A DNA stretch of 64,000 bases. Source: Cupriavidus pauculus. GTDB lineage: Bacteria; Pseudomonadota; Gammaproteobacteria; Burkholderiales; Burkholderiaceae. Below the pieces are notes generated by a model that had not been told where the DNA came from, searched no databases, and saw only the letters and a list, made by a program, of their open reading frames with translations. The stretch spans positions 248,001 to 312,000 of the forward strand of contig NZ_CP044067.1 of NCBI RefSeq assembly GCF_008693385.1, given 5' to 3'. Of this stretch, positions 41,948 through 50,979 are shown in pieces; the first letter of the stretch is position 1, and each line of letters starts with the position of its first letter. A program made the translations under genes and the position numbers.

Positions 41948-42406
41948 TCAGGCGATGGTGCGCGCGGCATCCTTGATGGCCGCGCGTATACGTTGATAGG
42001 TGCCGCAGCGGCAGATGTTGCCTGCCATGGCCTGGTCGATATCGGCATCCGTCGGCCGGGGCTTGGTCCGAAGCAGCCCGACGGCACTCATGACCTGTCC
42101 GTTCTGGCAGTAGCCGCACTGCGCCACGTCATGGCGAATCCACGCATCGAGCACGGCGCGCCCGATCCGGTCGTCGCCCATGCTTTCGATGGTATTGACG
42201 TTGATGCCGGCCACCGCCGAAATCGGCATCACGCAGCTGCGCGTGGCCGTGCCGTTGATATGGACGGTGCAGGCACCGCAGGCAGCCATGCCGCAGCCGA
42301 ACTTGGTGCCGGTCATGCCCAGCGTGTCGCGCAGCGCCCAGAGCAGTGGCGTCGATGGATCGGCATCGACGTCGACCGTCTTGCCGTTGATGTTGAGCGT
42401 CGTCAT
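41948..42406 (-). CDS. 2Fe-2S subunit of a two-subunit Mo hydroxylase (IorA-like)
   Basis: A 152-aa protein with the two [2Fe-2S] motifs [17 protein letters not shown]...SC and QCGYCNQ-type QCGYCQNGQ...[36 protein letters not shown] is the usual N-terminus. Its start overlaps the MFS stop by 4 bp (ATGA). It carries no signal and would be exported with the Tat-signal-bearing partner. Confidence 0.92.
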   Translation of the reverse strand: MTTLNINGKTVDVDADPSTPLLWALRDTLGMTGTKFGCGMAACGACTVHINGTATRSCVMPISAVAGINVNTIESMGDDRIGRAVLDAWIRHDVAQCGYCQNGQVMSAVGLLRTKPRPTDADIDQAMAGNICRCGTYQRIRAAIKDAARTIA

Positions 42407-43602
42407 GGGGACGTTTTCCTGTTGTGATCGAGAAACAGCGCGACGAACTGGCAGGCGCCCGCCAGCAATCCGATGCCCCAGATGGCATGGCGGCCGAGAA
42501 TGACCGCGCCGAGCGCGCTGCCGATGGAGAAGCCGAGGTACATCGTCGAGGTATTGAGGGCCAGCGCCAGCGACGCCTGAGACGCGCTTCCCGCGGCCAT
42601 CAGCCGGGCCATCTGCGCCGGGAAGAACGACCAGACGGTAAAGCCCCAGACGACGACGGCGAGGAGGACCGGCACCATCGCCAGATGCGGCGACAAGGCG
42701 GCCGCCGCCATCGACAAGGCCCAGAACGCGAGCCCGAGAACCAGCAGGGACAGGCGCGCGACGCGGCTGGAGCCGTAACGGTCATTCAACGCGCCGCCGG
42801 TGGTGACGCCGAACGCCGCGGCAAGACCCCATAGCGAAACCGTGGCGTTGATCCCCGCCGACTGGAAACCGAGCACCTGCGTCAGGTAGGGGGCGATATA
42901 CGGATAAGCCGCATACGCGCCGATCGACCAGAACAGGCTGACGGACAGCAGTTGCAGGACCGCGGGCTGGCGCACCACCGCCAGGCGCTGCGAGAGCGTG
43001 GCGACGGGAATGCCGGCACCGGCATCGCGGGCGACGCCGGCGAGGATGCCCACGATTGCCGTCAGGCTCATCGCGCCCACGGCCAGAAACGTCATCCGCC
43101 AGCCGAATGCGTGGCCGACCAGTCCGCCGAGCGGTAGTCCCAGCGCAATGGCCAGCGTCATGCCGCCGCTCACCACCGCCAGCGCGCGGCCGCGCCTGGC
43201 GGGGCTCACGATGGCGCCGGCCAGCGCATTCGCATTGGGCACGTAGAGACCCGAGGCCACGGCCATCATGACCCGCGCGGCCATCAGGACCCCGAAACTC
43301 GGCGACCATGCCGCCAGCAGGTTGCCGGCCGTGAACACTGTCATGGCACACAGTAGCGTGCGCCGGCGGCTCCACGATGCGGTGAGCGTCGTCGCGATCG
43401 GCGAGGTGATCGCCATCGTCAGCGTGAACACGACGACGAGCAGCGCGACATGGGGCACGCTGAGGCCGAAGTCCGCGGCCATCGTCGACAGCAGCGGCGC
43501 GATCATGAAGCCTTCCGTGCCGATGGCAAAGGTGCCGAGCGCCAGGAAGACCGCCGGCGTCAGCGAATCGGCACGGTCGGGCGCAAGCGTGGAGACTGCC
43601 AT
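42403..43602 (-). CDS. MFS transporter, drug:H+ antiporter-1-like (AraJ/Bcr type)
   Basis: A 399-aa, 12-helix major facilitator protein. [43 protein letters not shown] and [20 protein letters not shown] (motif A region) mark the DHA1 exporter group that includes AraJ and NepI. Start ATG 43602 ([12 protein letters not shown]) is one base after the SDR stop. Embedded in an oxidoreductase operon, it probably exports a substrate or product, or gives resistance to one. Confidence 0.88.
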   Translation of the reverse strand: MAVSTLAPDRADSLTPAVFLALGTFAIGTEGFMIAPLLSTMAADFGLSVPHVALLVVVFTLTMAITSPIATTLTASWSRRRTLLCAMTVFTAGNLLAAWSPSFGVLMAARVMMAVASGLYVPNANALAGAIVSPARRGRALAVVSGGMTLAIALGLPLGGLVGHAFGWRMTFLAVGAMSLTAIVGILAGVARDAGAGIPVATLSQRLAVVRQPAVLQLLSVSLFWSIGAYAAYPYIAPYLTQVLGFQSAGINATVSLWGLAAAFGVTTGGALNDRYGSSRVARLSLLVLGLAFWALSMAAAALSPHLAMVPVLLAVVVWGFTVWSFFPAQMARLMAAGSASQASLALALNTSTMYLGFSIGSALGAVILGRHAIWGIGLLAGACQFVALFLDHNRKTSP

Positions 43603-43603
43603 G

Positions 43604-44362
43604 TCAGACCGGGATGGGGTTCTCGGCAATGCTCTGGTTGAACGCATGCACGAGCTCGTGCTCGCCCAGCCCCGGGTTGTTGCGCATCGCGCGAATGCCC
43701 TCGACGAAGACTTCGGGCGCTTCCGTGGCGAGACCGCGCATGGTCTCCTCGATAAAGGCATCCAGCGGCATCGCGCGCGGGTCGCCGCTCTTCTTGACGA
43801 GGTCGGTATCGACCCAGGGGGGCGCGATCTCCTGCACCGTCACGTTGGTCTCCCGCAGCATGAAGCGTTGCGACAGCGCGTACGAATGCAGCGCGGCCTT
43901 GGAGGCCGAGTACACCGCGTTGGTGGCAATCGGCACGTACGCCAGCACGGAGCTGTTGTAGAGGATGGTCGCGCGCGGCTGCGCCTTCAGATGCTCGACC
44001 AGTGCCGAGGTCATGCGCACGGCGCCGAGGAAATTCGTATCGAGAATGCGGCGCGAACCTGTGTCGTCGACGACGGTGGAGGGGTCGTCGAACGGCATGA
44101 CACCCGCGTTGTTGATCAGCACGTTGAGCGCGGGGTACTCGGCGACCAGCTTTGCCGCGACGCGGGCGATGTCATCGGCATCGGCAATGTCGAGCTCCAC
44201 ACCGTCGATGCCCGGATGGTCGGCAGAGATTTGCGCCAGCAGCGCCTTGCGGCGTCCGGCGACGATGACCTTGTTGTCCAGCTTGTGAAACGCCTTCGCG
44301 AGCGCGAGCCCGATACCGGAGGTTCCGCCCGTGATGAAGATGGTGTTGCCCGTGAGTTGCAT
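43604..44362 (-). CDS. short-chain dehydrogenase/reductase (DltE-like)
   Basis: A 252-aa SDR. The cofactor motif TGGTSGIG (about residues 11-18), NNAG near residue 88, and the active-site Ser...YSASKAA are present. GRR after the second strand suggests NADP preference. It follows the other SDR by 33 bp and precedes the MFS gene by 1 bp. The C-terminal half, with PPWVDTDLVKKSGDPRAMPLDAFIEETM, is typical of DltE-type proteins, whose substrates are mostly unknown. Confidence 0.9.
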   Translation of the reverse strand: MQLTGNTIFITGGTSGIGLALAKAFHKLDNKVIVAGRRKALLAQISADHPGIDGVELDIADADDIARVAAKLVAEYPALNVLINNAGVMPFDDPSTVVDDTGSRRILDTNFLGAVRMTSALVEHLKAQPRATILYNSSVLAYVPIATNAVYSASKAALHSYALSQRFMLRETNVTVQEIAPPWVDTDLVKKSGDPRAMPLDAFIEETMRGLATEAPEVFVEGIRAMRNNPGLGEHELVHAFNQSIAENPIPV

Positions 44363-44395
44363 GGTCTTGTCCGTTGTCGTTGCCAGAGGGGGCGA

Positions 44396-45205
44396 TCAAC
44401 CTTCGTGGGCATCCGCCGATTCGTAGCGCGGTGCCGCCATGCGCGACGAGAGATTCGGCATCATGACTTCGCGGGCGGCTTCCCATGCCTGCCATTGCGT
44501 CTCGTCCTGCAGCGAGGGAATCGACGCGAACACGCCCGCGTCGAGGTCGAGCAGCGCGGCGTCGACGAGCGTCTGGGGCGTCATGACCCAGCTCTCCGGC
44601 AGATTCGACGATGGCAGTCCGGCGATATCCCAGAACTCGGTGCCCGTCGCACCGGGCAGCACCACTTGCACACGCACCCCTTTCTCCGCCAGTTCCTTGT
44701 GCAGCGACCGGCTGAATGCCAGCACGAACGCCTTGGTCCCGCCGTAGACGCCATTCAGCACCTCGGGCGCGATGGCCGCGATCGAGGCGATATTGACGAG
44801 GGTGCCGGCGCCGCGCGATGCGAACGCGGGGGCGGCCGCATAGGCGAGCCGCATCACGGCGGTCACGTTGACGCCGATCATCCGTTCCATATCGTCCACC
44901 GACGATTGCGCCAGCGTGCCCGCGCCCCCGAAACCCGCGTTGTTGACCAGCATGCCGATGCGTGCGTCGGTGGCCAGCCGCGCCTCGACCTTCCGCAGGT
45001 CCGCGGGATCGTTCAGATCCGCGACGAGGATGTCGACGGTGACGCCGTACTGGCTCGACAGCTTCTGTGCCTGCGCGCGCAGACGCGCTTCATTGCGCGC
45101 GACGAGCAGCAGATCGTGACCGCGCGCGGCAAGGCGATCGGCATAGACGGCGCCGATGCCCGACGACGCACCGGTGATCAAAGCAGTGACAGATTGCGAT
45201 GGCAT
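44396..45205 (-). CDS. short-chain dehydrogenase/reductase
   Basis: A 269-aa classical SDR with TGASSGIG (10-17), VNNAGFGGAGTL, and the YGGTKAF active-site segment. VARNEARLRAQAQKL after the second strand suggests NADP binding. It is the first gene of the five-gene minus-strand run, and its start lies 213 bp from the divergent GlxA-type regulator. It is not a close copy of the SDR at 43604. Confidence 0.9.
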   Translation of the reverse strand: MPSQSVTALITGASSGIGAVYADRLAARGHDLLLVARNEARLRAQAQKLSSQYGVTVDILVADLNDPADLRKVEARLATDARIGMLVNNAGFGGAGTLAQSSVDDMERMIGVNVTAVMRLAYAAAPAFASRGAGTLVNIASIAAIAPEVLNGVYGGTKAFVLAFSRSLHKELAEKGVRVQVVLPGATGTEFWDIAGLPSSNLPESWVMTPQTLVDAALLDLDAGVFASIPSLQDETQWQAWEAAREVMMPNLSSRMAAPRYESADAHEG

Positions 45206-45335
45206 TTCCTATCCTTGTTGTCGTGTCGAGGCACAGTGATGCGAAGGATAGGGATAGCGGCGTGCGTCGGGATGACGTATTCGCGGTGATTTCGGACATC
45301 CTTGCGCAAACCGGGGCTCGCGCGGCCTACTGGTC

Positions 45336-45364
45336 TTGACGACGCCAGGCGTCGCGAATAAATT
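45336..45364 (+). promoter_or_regulatory. sigma-70 promoter with an operator in its spacer
   Basis: TTGACG (45336-45341) and TAAATT (45359-45364) are 17 bp apart. The spacer is almost filled by a perfect 15-bp inverted repeat, CGACGCC-A-GGCGTCG (45340-45354). It points toward the GlxA-type regulator gene, whose ATG is 55 bp beyond the -10 box. A protein bound there would cover both promoter boxes, so repression (possibly by the regulator itself) is the simplest reading. Confidence 0.5.
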
Positions 45365-45418
45365 GCCCCGGAGCCTGGACAATCGTGTCGTCACGGCTGA
45401 CGTAGCGGAAAGAATGTC

Positions 45419-46381
45419 ATGCGGCAAATCGGTTTGATCCTCGAGGACGGGTTCCAGGTCATTGGCCTCTCCGCGCTATCCGCGTTCGAGCTCGCCAACG
45501 CGGAACTGGGCAGCGATGGATATCGCATGGCCATCCTCAGCGAACACGGTGGCCTCGTGCGCTCGACGGTCGGGCTTGGCATCGAGACCGTGCCACTGAG
45601 CGCGATGCCCGACACGCTGATGGTGGCTGGCATCCGCATCCCGGGCCCGTTGCCGACGGGCCTCAAGCGTTTTATCCAGCGGGCGGGCAACGAGGCGCGC
45701 CGTGTCGCGGGCATCTGCACGGGCGCCTTCGCACTGGCCGAAGCCGGCCTGCTGGAAGGCCGCGCGGCCACGACGCACTGGCTGTACGCGAGGCGGCTGC
45801 AGGAGCGTTTTCCGCGCGTGAACGTCGATGAAGATCGCATCTTCGTGCAGGATGGCAACGTGTGGACCTCGGCCGGCATGTCCGCGGCCATGGACCTCGC
45901 ACTCGCGCTGATCGAGAACGATCACGGCCCGGCATTGGCCCGCAACGTGGCCCGCAGGCTGGTGGTCTACTATCGCCGCCCGGGCGGACAGTCGCAGTTC
46001 TCCACGCTGCTCGAACTCGAGCCGCGCAGCGATCGCGTCAAGCGCGCGCTGATCTATGCCAAGGAACATCTGCGCAATGCGCTGACGGTGGAAGAGCTGG
46101 CCGATGCGGCGAGGCTGTCGCCACGGCAGTTCAGCCGCCTTTTTCGCGAAGAAACCGGGCAGTCGCCGGCGAAGGCCGTGGAAATGCTGCGGCTCGAGGC
46201 CGCGCGCGCGATGCTGGAAAGCGGCCGGCATGCGATGGAAACCGTGGCGCGCGACACGGGCTTCGCGGACCGCGACCGCATGCGCCGCGCCTTCGTGCGC
46301 GCGTACGGGCTGCCGCCAAGCAGCCTCCGGCGCAATGACGCGATACCGGAGTCATTGGGCGTGTTCGACGTCGCAGAATGA
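45419..46381 (+). CDS. GlxA-family transcriptional regulator (DJ-1/PfpI + AraC HTH)
   Basis: A 320-aa AraC-type regulator. The N-terminal DJ-1/PfpI-like domain spans about residues 1-170, with the nucleophile-elbow region ICTGAFALAEAGLLEGRAATTHW. The C-terminal double HTH runs from RVKRALIYAKEHLRNALTVEELADAARLSPRQFSRLFREETGQSP to FADRDRMRRAFVRAYGLPP. It is divergent from the SDR/MFS/Mo-hydroxylase run and presumably controls it. GlxA-type proteins often activate catabolic genes in response to amines or other metabolites. Confidence 0.92.
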   Translation: MRQIGLILEDGFQVIGLSALSAFELANAELGSDGYRMAILSEHGGLVRSTVGLGIETVPLSAMPDTLMVAGIRIPGPLPTGLKRFIQRAGNEARRVAGICTGAFALAEAGLLEGRAATTHWLYARRLQERFPRVNVDEDRIFVQDGNVWTSAGMSAAMDLALALIENDHGPALARNVARRLVVYYRRPGGQSQFSTLLELEPRSDRVKRALIYAKEHLRNALTVEELADAARLSPRQFSRLFREETGQSPAKAVEMLRLEAARAMLESGRHAMETVARDTGFADRDRMRRAFVRAYGLPPSSLRRNDAIPESLGVFDVAE

Positions 46382-46459
46382 CCGAAAAGCCAGCGTTTTT
46401 GTCATGCGGCCCCGCGTGGGACCCCATACGCTTGAGGCATTCCCATAACAAGAACACTC

Positions 46460-47266
46460 ATGGCGCGATCCTTCGACCTCGAGACACCCCACGGCCGCCT
46501 CGCCCTGCGCGAGACGGGGCCTGACGGCGGCATTCCGCTGGTGCTGCTGCAACGTTTTCGCGGCACGATGGACGACTGGGACCCCGCGTTTATCGACGCG
46601 ATCTCGGCCGAGCGCCGCGTGGTCTGGTTCGATAGCGCGGGCATCGGCCGCTCGGCGGGCAGGGTGCCGGACACCATCGCGGGCATGGCAGCCGTCGCCG
46701 GCACGGTCATCGGCGCTTTAGGCTTTGCACAGGCCGATGTTCTGGGATGGTCGCTCGGTGGCGTGGTCGCGCAGCAGCTGGCGCTCGACGCGCCCCATCT
46801 CGTACGGAGGTTGATCGTCGCGGGTTCGAGCCCGGGCGGCATTACCGATGGTCCGCAGCCGCATCCGCGCGTGCCGCAGGTGATGACGCACGCGATCAAT
46901 GATATCGACGACTTCCTGTTCCTGTTCTATCCGGAGTCGGAGTCCGCCGTCGCGGCGGGAAGGACATCGCTCACGCGCATCGAAGCGCAGCCGGATCGCG
47001 GCCCGCGTGTCACGGCCGAGGCGTTCATGGCGCAGGTCAAGGCCATTTCGTCCTGGCAGGGGGTATTGCATCGCGCGGCCGAACTGCGGCTGCCGATCCT
47101 CGTGGCCAACGGCGCGCACGACGTGATGCTGCCCGCGTACCGGTCCTACGTGCTGTCGCAGCAGGCGCCGTACGCCAAGCTCGTGCTGTATCCCGATGCG
47201 GGCCACGCGTTCCTGTTCCAGGAGATCGAGGACTTCGTGGCCGAGGTCGATCGCTTTCTTGCGTAG
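46460..47266 (+). CDS. alpha/beta hydrolase
   Basis: A 268-aa alpha/beta hydrolase without a signal peptide. The nucleophile elbow is GWSLGG (Ser near residue 97). The catalytic His lies in DAGHAFLFQ near the C-terminus, and the oxyanion region is LLQRFRGTMDDWDP instead of the more common HGxxG. It follows the GlxA-type regulator by 78 bp. The substrate is not evident. Its stop is 11 bp from the convergent GntR gene. Confidence 0.88.
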   Translation: MARSFDLETPHGRLALRETGPDGGIPLVLLQRFRGTMDDWDPAFIDAISAERRVVWFDSAGIGRSAGRVPDTIAGMAAVAGTVIGALGFAQADVLGWSLGGVVAQQLALDAPHLVRRLIVAGSSPGGITDGPQPHPRVPQVMTHAINDIDDFLFLFYPESESAVAAGRTSLTRIEAQPDRGPRVTAEAFMAQVKAISSWQGVLHRAAELRLPILVANGAHDVMLPAYRSYVLSQQAPYAKLVLYPDAGHAFLFQEIEDFVAEVDRFLA

Positions 47267-47276
47267 CGAATCGCGG

Positions 47277-48023
47277 CTATCGGGTGTTGCGGCGCATGCG
47301 CGTCGTCACGGACACGGTTTCGGCCGGGTGGATCGTCACCGATAGCTCGAACGTCTTGCCGTCCGCGTCGATATAACGGCGGACGACCTTCAGCACCGCC
47401 GCGCCCGTCTCGAGGCCCAGTGCCTCGGCGATCCGCGCGTCCCGCAACGTGGACGCGCGGATATCCTGCTCGATCTCGGCAATCTGCCGCCCATAGCGTG
47501 ACTCGATCAGCGAGCTGACCAGCACGTCGGGGGTGTCGCGCACGATTTGCCCGAGGTCCGCATAGTCCGCGTCGATATAGACGTCGGTCCAGGCGATCGG
47601 CGACTCATTTTGCCCCTGGCCGCGTGCCGCATCGAGCCGCACGCTCGAAATCCGCAACACCTCCCCACGCGCGCCCCCATCCAGCACGGCGGCAACATCG
47701 TCGGGGGCATTCACCGTTTCCACCGACTGCACCACGCGCCGGTGCTGGCCGCCAAACTGCATCAGGTCTTCGACCGAGGCCAGCGTCGGCCGGAACACCG
47801 TCTTGGGCTGCGAGGCCTCCACACGCGTGCCCACGTTCTTGCGGCGCGAGACCAACCCCTTTTCCTGCAGGTCCTGCAATACCGCGCGGATCGTATAGCG
47901 GCTCGCCCCGAACTGCTCGCACATCTCGAGTTCGGTCGGCAGCAGCGCGCCGACCGGGAAATGTCCCGTCGTAATGCCTTGCAGCAACTGGCTGCTGATC
48001 TCGGCGAAGTTCATCTTGCTCAT
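47277..48023 (-). CDS. GntR-family regulator with UTRA effector domain
   Basis: A 248-aa HutC-subfamily GntR regulator. The winged HTH is LLPTELEMCEQFGASRYTIRAVLQDLQEKGLVSRRKNVGTRV, followed by a UTRA ligand domain (about residues 85-245). I start at ATG 48023 (MSKMNFAEIS); a TTG three codons earlier is also in frame. It is divergent from the lyase/symporter/receptor operon, with a perfect 18-bp palindrome 29 bp upstream of its start, so it very likely regulates both itself and that operon. Confidence 0.9.
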   Translation of the reverse strand: MSKMNFAEISSQLLQGITTGHFPVGALLPTELEMCEQFGASRYTIRAVLQDLQEKGLVSRRKNVGTRVEASQPKTVFRPTLASVEDLMQFGGQHRRVVQSVETVNAPDDVAAVLDGGARGEVLRISSVRLDAARGQGQNESPIAWTDVYIDADYADLGQIVRDTPDVLVSSLIESRYGRQIAEIEQDIRASTLRDARIAEALGLETGAAVLKVVRRYIDADGKTFELSVTIHPAETVSVTTRMRRNTR

Positions 48024-48052
48024 GATTGCCAAGGGTTAACACTAATTTCGAG

Positions 48053-48070
48053 AATATGTTCGAACATATT
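48053..48070. promoter_or_regulatory. perfect 18-bp palindrome, candidate GntR operator
   Basis: AATATGTTCGAACATATT is perfectly symmetrical. A second copy of the core with one mismatched pair, TAAGTTCGAACATA, lies at 48081-48094, centres 26 bp apart. Both lie between the divergent GntR regulator and lyase genes. Confidence 0.7.
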
Positions 48071-48080
48071 TAATGGCGAA

Positions 48081-48094
48081 TAAGTTCGAACATA
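48081..48094. promoter_or_regulatory. second candidate GntR operator (imperfect copy)
   Basis: TAAGTTCGAACATA shares GTTCGAACATA with the perfect palindrome at 48053. It lies 42 bp upstream of the lyase ATG and is placed to control that promoter. Confidence 0.55.
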
Positions 48095-48136
48095 TACCAG
48101 TTCACGCCCGAATACCAGATCGCTCACGCACACCAC

Positions 48137-49510
48137 ATGACCGCCTATACCATTCCCGCCGCCAGCACCGTCGTCGATTCCGCCTTGTTCCGCGATGCCT
48201 TCGGCACGCAGAAGATGCGCCAGATCTTTTCCGACGGCGCGCTCGTGCAACGCTATATCGATGTGGAAATCGCGCTGGCCAAAGCCGAGGCGCGCGTTGG
48301 CGTCATTCCCGCCGACGCCGCCGAGGCCATCGCCCGCGAGTCGCGTATCGAACGTATCGACTTCGATCACATGCGCGAGGAAACCGACATTGTCGGGTAT
48401 CCGATCCTTCCGCTGGTCCACCAGATGGTGAAGATGTGCGGAGAGGCGGGCCGCTACGTGCACTGGGGCGCCACCACGCAGGACATCATGGACACGGCCG
48501 TGGCGCTGCAGGTGCGCGATGCGCTCGACAGCGTGGCCGCCGACATCCGTGAACTGCGCGGCATTCTCGCCGACCTCAGCATCAAGCACCGCGACACGCC
48601 GATGGCGGGCCGCACCCATCTGCAGCAGGCGCTGCCCGTGACGTTCGGCTACAAGACGGCCATCTGGCTCGCGATGTTCGACCGCCATCAGGAACGCCTC
48701 GCCGAACTGCGCCCGCGCGTCGCCGTGGTCGAGTTCGCCGGCGCGGCCGGCACGCTGGCCTCGCTGGGCGACAAGGGCTTCGAGGTGCAGCGCGCGCTCG
48801 CGCAAGAACTGGATCTGGGCATGCCCGCCACCACGTGGCACGTGGCGCGCGACGGCTTTGCCGAAGCCGTGAACCTGCTGGCCCTGGTGACGGGCTCGCT
48901 CGGCAAGATCGCGCTGGACATCATGATCATGGCCTCGACCGAGTTCGCGGAAGTCTACGAACCGTTCGTCAAGGGCCGCGGCGCCAGCAGCACCATGCCG
49001 CAGAAGCGGAACCCGATCTCGAGCGAACTGATGCTGGCCGCGTCCAAGGCCGTGCGCCAGCACGCGGGCCTGATGGTCGATGCGATGGTGCAGGACTTCG
49101 AGCGCGCCACGGGGCCGTGGCACGCCGAGTGGATCGCCATTCCCGAGAGTTTCATCCTCACGTCGGGCGCGCTGCATCAGGCCAAGTTCGCGCTCGGCGG
49201 GCTGATCGTCGATACCGCGCGCATGGCGCACAACCTCGGCATCTCGAAGGGCCTCATCGTCGCGGAAGCCGTGATGATGCGCATGGCCCCGCATATCGGC
49301 CGCCAGGAAGCCCACGATGTGGTCTACGACGCCTGCCGCACCGTCAACGAGCAGGGCGGCACGCTGGCCGAAGCACTGCTGGCGCTGCCGGCCGTCACGA
49401 AGCATTTCGATCGCGCGGCCATCGACCAGATGGTCGATCCGGCCAACTATCTGGGCCTCGCGCCGCAGATGGTGGACCGCGCCATCGCGCTGTCGAAGGA
49501 AGTCGCCTGA
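48137..49510 (+). CDS. fumarase/aspartase-superfamily lyase (adenylosuccinate lyase/PcaB-like)
   Basis: A 457-aa member of the superfamily that eliminates fumarate (or a muconate) from a substituted succinate. The three conserved regions are present: GATTQD (111-116), GRTHLQQA (158-165) and the signature SSTMPQKRNP (284-293) with the catalytic Ser. It resembles adenylosuccinate lyase and 3-carboxymuconate cycloisomerase about equally. The neighbours (dicarboxylate symporter, Bug receptor, UTRA regulator) argue for a catabolic C-N or C-O lyase rather than purine synthesis; this is inference. Its start is 42 bp from the nearest operator. Confidence 0.88.
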   Translation: MTAYTIPAASTVVDSALFRDAFGTQKMRQIFSDGALVQRYIDVEIALAKAEARVGVIPADAAEAIARESRIERIDFDHMREETDIVGYPILPLVHQMVKMCGEAGRYVHWGATTQDIMDTAVALQVRDALDSVAADIRELRGILADLSIKHRDTPMAGRTHLQQALPVTFGYKTAIWLAMFDRHQERLAELRPRVAVVEFAGAAGTLASLGDKGFEVQRALAQELDLGMPATTWHVARDGFAEAVNLLALVTGSLGKIALDIMIMASTEFAEVYEPFVKGRGASSTMPQKRNPISSELMLAASKAVRQHAGLMVDAMVQDFERATGPWHAEWIAIPESFILTSGALHQAKFALGGLIVDTARMAHNLGISKGLIVAEAVMMRMAPHIGRQEAHDVVYDACRTVNEQGGTLAEALLALPAVTKHFDRAAIDQMVDPANYLGLAPQMVDRAIALSKEVA

Positions 49511-49541
49511 GCGCACGCCGCTCTGGCCGAAGGAGACATAG

Positions 49542-50939
49542 ATGAGCAGTACAACCACCCAAACGCCCACGCCATCCGCACCCAAACGGCTGCCCTGGTA
49601 CCGCCGCCTCGGCATGCAGGTACTGGTCTCGCTGATTCTCGGTATCGCGGTGGGGTTCGTCTTTCCGCAGTTCGCGGCCAAGCTCAAGCTGCTCGGCGAC
49701 ATGTTCCTGTCGCTGATCAAGGCTGGCGTGGCACCGCTGGTGTTCCTGACCATCGTGCACGGCATTGCGTCCGCCGGCGATGTGCGGAGCGCGGGACGCG
49801 TGGGCTGGCGGTCGATCCTCTATTTCGAGGTGGTGTCCACCGTGGCGCTCATCCTCGGCATGGTCGCGGGCAATCTGCTCGAGATCGGCAAGGGCATGGC
49901 CAGCGTGGGCGCGGCGTCGGCCGCGCCGGTCGCCAAGGCGGCTGCCCCGCAGGGCTTCCTCGAGTTCATGGCGCATATCGTGCCGGACAATTTCGTGGGC
50001 GCGTTCGCCAAGGGGGAACTGCTGCAGGTGGTGGTGCTCGCGGTCATGGTCGGCATCGGCATTCTCGCGATTCCCGAGACGCGCCGCGTCAGGATCAACG
50101 AGGGTCTCGACACGATTTCCGAGGTGCTGTTCTCGTTTATCAACCTCGTGATGAAGCTCGCGCCCATCGGCACCTTCGGCGCGGTGGCGTACTCGGTGGG
50201 CAGCAACGGCACCGCCGTGCTGCTCGCGCTGGCCGAGTTCGTGCTGAGCTTCTACGCGGTGGTCATCATCTTCCTCCTCGGCGCGCTGGGGCTCGTGGCG
50301 CGGCTGGCCGGGTTCAGCCTGTGGCGCTTCCTGCGATATATCAAGGATGAGATCCTGATCGTGCTGGGCACGGCGTCGTCCGAGAGCGCGCTGCCGCGTC
50401 TGCTGATCAAGCTCCAGCGGCTGGGCTGCGCCAAGCAGACGGTCGGCCTGGTGCTGCCCACGGGCTATGCGTTCAACCTCGATGGCACCTCGATCTTCAT
50501 GGCGATGGGCGTGATGTTCATCTCCCATGCCTATGGCGTGCCGCTGTCGCTCGAGCATCAGTTCGGCATCCTGCTGCTGATGCTGCTGACGTCGAAGGGC
50601 GCGGCGACGGTGTCGGGCGGGTCGTTCGTGGTCTTTGCCGCCACCGTGAGTTCCACGGGCATCCTGCCGGTGGAAGGGCTGGCCGTGATCTTTGGCGTGT
50701 ACCGCTTCCTGTCGATGGCCATCTCGACCTGCAACACCATCGGCAACAGCGTGGCCACCGTGGTCGTCGCGAAATGGTCGGGCACGTTCGATGCCGAGCG
50801 CGCGCGCCGCCATCTGTATCCCGAACTCTATCCGGACGCCGCGCATGCGGATGCGGCGCTCGATGACGGCAACCTGCTGGAAGAGGACGCCGACGATCGC
50901 CGATCGCACACGGCCGGCATTCAGGTCAAGCGCGCATAA
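49542..50939 (+). CDS. dicarboxylate/amino acid:cation symporter (DctA/GltP family)
   Basis: A 465-aa DAACS-family transporter that takes up C4-dicarboxylates or acidic amino acids with H+ or Na+. The family motifs are GTASSESALPRL (serine-rich loop), GYAFNLDGTSIFMA (the NMDGT equivalent) and TCNTIGNSVATVVVAKW in the last helix. About eight transmembrane helices and two re-entrant loops are expected. An AAGGAGA site precedes the ATG. It lies 31 bp after the lyase gene and 40 bp before the Bug receptor. A C4-dicarboxylate-like substrate would match the fumarase-type lyase. Confidence 0.92.
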   Translation: MSSTTTQTPTPSAPKRLPWYRRLGMQVLVSLILGIAVGFVFPQFAAKLKLLGDMFLSLIKAGVAPLVFLTIVHGIASAGDVRSAGRVGWRSILYFEVVSTVALILGMVAGNLLEIGKGMASVGAASAAPVAKAAAPQGFLEFMAHIVPDNFVGAFAKGELLQVVVLAVMVGIGILAIPETRRVRINEGLDTISEVLFSFINLVMKLAPIGTFGAVAYSVGSNGTAVLLALAEFVLSFYAVVIIFLLGALGLVARLAGFSLWRFLRYIKDEILIVLGTASSESALPRLLIKLQRLGCAKQTVGLVLPTGYAFNLDGTSIFMAMGVMFISHAYGVPLSLEHQFGILLLMLLTSKGAATVSGGSFVVFAATVSSTGILPVEGLAVIFGVYRFLSMAISTCNTIGNSVATVVVAKWSGTFDAERARRHLYPELYPDAAHADAALDDGNLLEEDADDRRSHTAGIQVKRA

Positions 50940-50979
50940 GACGCGCTGGCCGCATCCCATCAAACAGAGGAGACAACCC

